A DNA stretch of 64,000 nucleotides from the NCBI RefSeq assembly GCF_001282685.1, contig NZ_LN875035.1, positions 2,218,001-2,282,000 of the forward strand, given 5' to 3'. The position numbers and the translations under genes are program-made. Shown one piece after another: positions 61,581 to 64,000 of this stretch. The first letter of the stretch is position 1. The number at the start of each line of letters is the position of its first letter. The notes below the pieces were generated by a model that saw only the letters and a list, made by a program, of their open reading frames with translations, had not been told where the DNA came from and did no database searches. The stretch is from Niameybacter massiliensis. Lineage in GTDB: Bacteria; Bacillota; Clostridia; Lachnospirales; Cellulosilyticaceae.

Positions 61581-62792
61581 CTAGAAATAATCAGAAAAAT
61601 AAGCTGTCTGTTGCTCAATGGCATCCTCTAACATATCTAGTGTTTCTGTACTACATAAAAGTCGCCCTATTTTATAAAGATAGTCTGGTCGCTTGTATCC
61701 AAGAAGCATGGTCGTCATTGTTTGAATATCTATTTTATCATGATTTTTGCCCGCTATACGCACAATCTTACCCTTACCATCTTTTGATATAGTTAAAGTG
61801 AAAGTTCCTTGATTGCAAGCCATAAGTGGATCATCCATTGTAAAAGTCCATTCCCTTTCAACGGTGTCTGGCTTAAATGGATACTGAGCAATAAACTGTT
61901 CTAAATCTACAATACGTGCCATAAAGTACGGCGAAATACTTTCTTTAATATCTGCATCCTCTAACAAAAAGGCCAGAGGCTCATCTGTATAAGTATTACC
62001 TATGACCTTAGTAATCATGGAAAAATGAGCACTTATAAAATTCCACAAACCACTACGTGCTTCTTCATTGACAAAAATCATATCTTTAATATGAAAAACT
62101 TCATCTCTAATCCAGTATAAGACATAACCATCTGGCTCATTGTGCTCATTATAGTAAACAGCAGCCATTAAATCATCTGAATCCCAAAGTAAATATTCAT
62201 TCCATGCTAAATTATCTCGTAGCAATGCACCATGAGTTTGAATTGCGAATCGATTGTAAGCTTCTCTTACTTCATCACTTTCCACATCGACTCTCTCAAC
62301 CTCTCCTGCAACTTGCTTTCTCTTTGGCAACTGATAATCATTAATTTCATAGGTAATCTTATCCGATATAATCTCCCAGCCTTTTCTACGATAATAAGGA
62401 ATAGAATAAGGATATAAATAAGAAATTGTCTGATTTTTTTCTTTCATATTCTTCAAGGCTTGGTCTAGCAACTTATGCATTAGCCCTTGATTTGCATATT
62501 CTGGATAAGTCCCAACACCAGTTAGTCCTCCCATATCATAGGTTCTATTAAAGATACGTACCTTCATTGGGTATACAGCTACTTGAGAAACTAGCTTATC
62601 TCCATCGAACCAGCCCCATACATCTGCTTGTTGTAATGTAGGCGTCTTTGCCCTAATCATTTCTTTTTCTTCCCAACCAATTTGTTGCAATTCTTGATCG
62701 GTTACTTGAAAAACATATCTTAAAAGTTGATTATATTGCTCAAGATGCTCTACACCAACTCTTTTCATTTTCAATTGTTTTCTTCGTGCCAT
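61581..62792 (-). CDS. Eis-like GNAT acetyltransferase with SCP2-like C-terminus
   Basis: 403 residues: two GNAT-like domains (GLTGVGTYPEYANQGLMHKLL as the CoA loop, then a second half with GYVLYWIRDEVFHIKDMIF) and a C-terminal sterol-carrier-like domain (DPLMACNQGTFTLTISKDGK and TMTTMLLGYKRPDYLYKIG). This three-domain layout is that of Eis/YybD-type enzymes, which acetylate amino groups of various small molecules including aminoglycosides. The natural substrate is unknown. Single gene. Confidence 0.88.
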   Translation of the reverse strand: MARRKQLKMKRVGVEHLEQYNQLLRYVFQVTDQELQQIGWEEKEMIRAKTPTLQQADVWGWFDGDKLVSQVAVYPMKVRIFNRTYDMGGLTGVGTYPEYANQGLMHKLLDQALKNMKEKNQTISYLYPYSIPYYRRKGWEIISDKITYEINDYQLPKRKQVAGEVERVDVESDEVREAYNRFAIQTHGALLRDNLAWNEYLLWDSDDLMAAVYYNEHNEPDGYVLYWIRDEVFHIKDMIFVNEEARSGLWNFISAHFSMITKVIGNTYTDEPLAFLLEDADIKESISPYFMARIVDLEQFIAQYPFKPDTVEREWTFTMDDPLMACNQGTFTLTISKDGKGKIVRIAGKNHDKIDIQTMTTMLLGYKRPDYLYKIGRLLCSTETLDMLEDAIEQQTAYFSDYF

Positions 62793-62935
62793 ATCAATTC
62801 ACTTTTATCCTTTCAAACTTACCATTATTACAATCTATCTTAATATTTAGTATAAGCATTATATATGTAGAAAGATTGTATTTTATTCTGTTTATAGGAT
62901 TTGATTGAGTTTTTCTTTATCTTCTACCAAAATAC

Positions 62936-63436
62936 TTATTCTATCTGAGATAATTCCAAAAGTTTATTTACACTATCTTCAGCTTGTTCTACAGAAATAT
63001 TCTCTATAATTGATAACTCATCAAATAAAAGTTTTTTCGCTTGCCCTAGCATTGTTTTTTCCATACTATTAAGAGGTTTAATATTGTCTATACACATTAA
63101 CTCTCTAACCACTTCACTACATCCTATAAAAGAACCTAAAGAAAGCTTTTCTTGATTTTCTTTACTCCTCTTCTTAATATCTGTAGAATAATTAAGTTCT
63201 ATATCTTTTGTAGATAAAATAGCCTCTACTTTATCTACTTCTTTCCTATCACTTATTTTTCTAAAACGTGAGTTTTCAATTCTGTCAGTAGGAATCATCA
63301 TAACCATGCTTGGATCTTTCATCTGTATGACTACATGTTCTTTTGATTCATTGAGTATAGTTTTTACTTCTATTGCTTCAATAACTCCACTACCTCTTAA
63401 AGGATAAAAAACAACTTCACCAATTTCAAACACCAT
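62936..63436 (-). CDS. CarD-family transcription regulator
   Basis: 166 residues from the ATG at 63436, after AGAGGTGAA. An N-terminal CarD/CdnL/TRCF RNA-polymerase-interacting domain (MVFEIGEVVFYPLRGSGVIEAIE, PTDRIENSRFRKIS) is followed by a helical DNA-binding part (about 70-166, LSLGSFIGCSEVVRELMCI). CarD proteins bind the polymerase beta subunit and stabilise open promoters. It lies 26 bases after the cold-shock terminator; read-through or a weak promoter (TATAAT after the T-run) may serve it. The 143 bases after it show no clear terminator. Confidence 0.87.
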   Translation of the reverse strand: MVFEIGEVVFYPLRGSGVIEAIEVKTILNESKEHVVIQMKDPSMVMMIPTDRIENSRFRKISDRKEVDKVEAILSTKDIELNYSTDIKKRSKENQEKLSLGSFIGCSEVVRELMCIDNIKPLNSMEKTMLGQAKKLLFDELSIIENISVEQAEDSVNKLLELSQIE

Positions 63437-63461
63437 TTCACCTCTATCCATTTGTCTTTAT

Positions 63462-63499
63462 TATAAAAAAACAGATAGAACTAGCGTCCTATCTGTTTT
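63462..63499 (-). terminator. Intrinsic terminator after the cold-shock gene
   Basis: Minus strand: AAAACAGATAG pairs with CTATCTGTTTT (11 pairs, 10-base loop), then further T. Confidence 0.88.
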
Positions 63500-63505
63500 A
63501 CTAAC

Positions 63506-63703
63506 TTATGCTCTTGTTACGTTTTCAGCTTGCTCTCCACGAGCACCTTTTACTACATCAAAGTTTACTTTTTGACCTTCTTCAAGAGTTTTGAATCCAT
63601 CACCTTGAATTGCTGAGAAATGTACGAATACGTCATTTCCGTTTTCTGTTTGAATAAATCCGAAACCTTTTTCTGCGTTAAACCATTTAACTGTACCTGT
63701 CAT
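63506..63703 (-). CDS. Cold-shock protein, CspA family
   Basis: 65 residues, one cold-shock domain: [19 protein letters not shown] (RNP1 KGFGFI) and VFVHFSAI (RNP2). It binds single-stranded RNA/DNA and melts mRNA structure. Ribosome site GGAGG. It has a leader of about 130 bases with a large hairpin, as is usual for cold-inducible genes. Confidence 0.95.
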   Translation of the reverse strand: MTGTVKWFNAEKGFGFIQTENGNDVFVHFSAIQGDGFKTLEEGQKVNFDVVKGARGEQAENVTRA

Positions 63704-63750
63704 TGTGGTACCTCCTATTATTTATGAATTTTTTGTATATGCATTAAACT

Positions 63751-63809
63751 AAAAAATCCACATGTAATTACAAATTATATAATTTCTATATAATCTCTAA
63801 TTACATGTG
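63751..63809 (-). promoter_or_regulatory. Structured 5' leader of the cold-shock gene
   Basis: Minus strand: a nested hairpin with outer arms CACATGTAATTA/TAATTACATGTG (12 perfect pairs, 63759-63809) and inner arms ATTATATA/TATATAAT, followed by GGATTTTTTAG. It could end transcription early or act as a temperature-dependent structure. Confidence 0.6.
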
Positions 63810-63841
63810 AAATCTATAAATGTTTACTGTATATATTTATT

Positions 63842-63870
63842 ATTATACATGATGTTTCTCTTATTTGCAA
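63842..63870 (-). promoter_or_regulatory. Promoter of the cold-shock gene
   Basis: Minus strand TTGCAA (63865-63870), 17-base spacer, TATAAT (63842-63847). Confidence 0.8.
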
Positions 63871-63920
63871 GAGGTATTTTAATTTTTTTACTTTTTAAAA
63901 GATATCTGGATAACTGGATA

Positions 63921-63948
63921 TAAAAAAGAGGCTGTCTTAAACAGCCTC
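63921..63948 (-). terminator. Intrinsic terminator of the gene entering from the right edge
   Basis: Minus strand: GAGGCTGT pairs with ACAGCCTC (8 pairs, 5-base loop), then six T. Confidence 0.88.
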
Positions 63949-63958
63949 CCCTATATAC

Positions 63959-64000
63959 TTATCTACCTTTTCTTGAAGAGCCACCTTTTCTTTGTGCCAC
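63959..64000 (-). CDS. C-terminal end of a gene that continues past the window
   Basis: Only the last codons are visible. One frame reads AQRKGGSSRKGR then a stop at 63959-63961, a basic Gly/Ser/Arg tail like that of DEAD-box RNA helicases. A second frame stays open further and stops inside the terminator loop at 63937-63939 (ending KVDKYIGEAV). I cannot decide between them. Confidence 0.4.
   Translation of the reverse strand: MAQRKGGSSRKGR

Noticed and set aside
1-64000. CRISPR arrays, tRNA or rRNA genes, insertion sequences, phage genes
   Set aside because: No regularly spaced repeats, no tRNA-like cloverleaf, no transposase or integrase motifs were found by reading both strands.

Overview
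The window is visibly AT-rich and reads like the chromosome of an anaerobic, probably spore-forming low-GC Firmicute of the class Clostridia. Three things support this: the cluster yqfC-yqfD-phoH-pgpH-ybeY-cdd-era-yqzL-recO in the order known from Bacillus and Clostridia, T-box leaders ahead of tyrS and alaS, and a multi-subunit NADH-linked [FeFe]-hydrogenase. A member of the Lachnospirales (Cellulosilyticum-like) is my guess; that is inference and untested. I see no tRNA, rRNA, insertion sequence, prophage or CRISPR array. The region looks like stable core chromosome with a few accessory islands.

Most genes are on the minus strand. From the left: serC-serA (serine synthesis; serA is cut by the window edge), argF behind its own promoter, then a run of RNA-modification, phosphatase, cell-wall and radical-SAM genes (2.6-8.3 kb). 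A small plus-strand island carries a DUF378 membrane protein and a very small P-loop protein. Then come glgX (minus), tyrS under a tyrosine T-box, and an Imm5-like gene with an odd start. From 13.7 to 26.7 kb lie a permease, pepD, UPF0210 plus its ACT-domain partner, an FtsA-like ATPase with a long C-terminal extension, galT, an orphan oligopeptide-binding lipoprotein, a lytic transglycosylase, coaE and polA. From 26.7 to 34.6 kb is the era/recO/phoH/yqf cluster (dgkA is missing; a 39-residue yqzL is present), then rpsU. At 34.6-38.3 kb an alanine-type T-box leader precedes a VanY-like protein and then alaS.

The most interesting region is 39.7-48.7 kb. The trimeric-type [FeFe]-hydrogenase operon hydC-(2Fe-2S protein)-hydB-hydA has a strong promoter and a near-consensus Rex operator. 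Directly upstream is a second tight operon: AlbA_2 ATPase, DRTGG protein, RsbT-like kinase, a sensory-type [FeFe]-hydrogenase homologue lacking the proton-relay cysteine, a second DRTGG protein, and a PHP phosphoesterase. This looks like a hydrogen- or redox-sensing signalling module next to its likely target.

From 48.7 to 64 kb the genes are mostly single units: GNAT acetyltransferases, peptidase E, glutaminase, Nudix, a PadR repressor with a HAAS-SEDS fusion protein, a 17-cysteine small protein with a SigK-like promoter, plsC, an ABC exporter, a stalk-domain surface protein, an Eis-like acetyltransferase, a CarD-family regulator and a cold-shock gene with a structured leader. Convergent gene pairs are separated by long near-perfect hairpins that serve both strands; several genes end inside their terminator stem.
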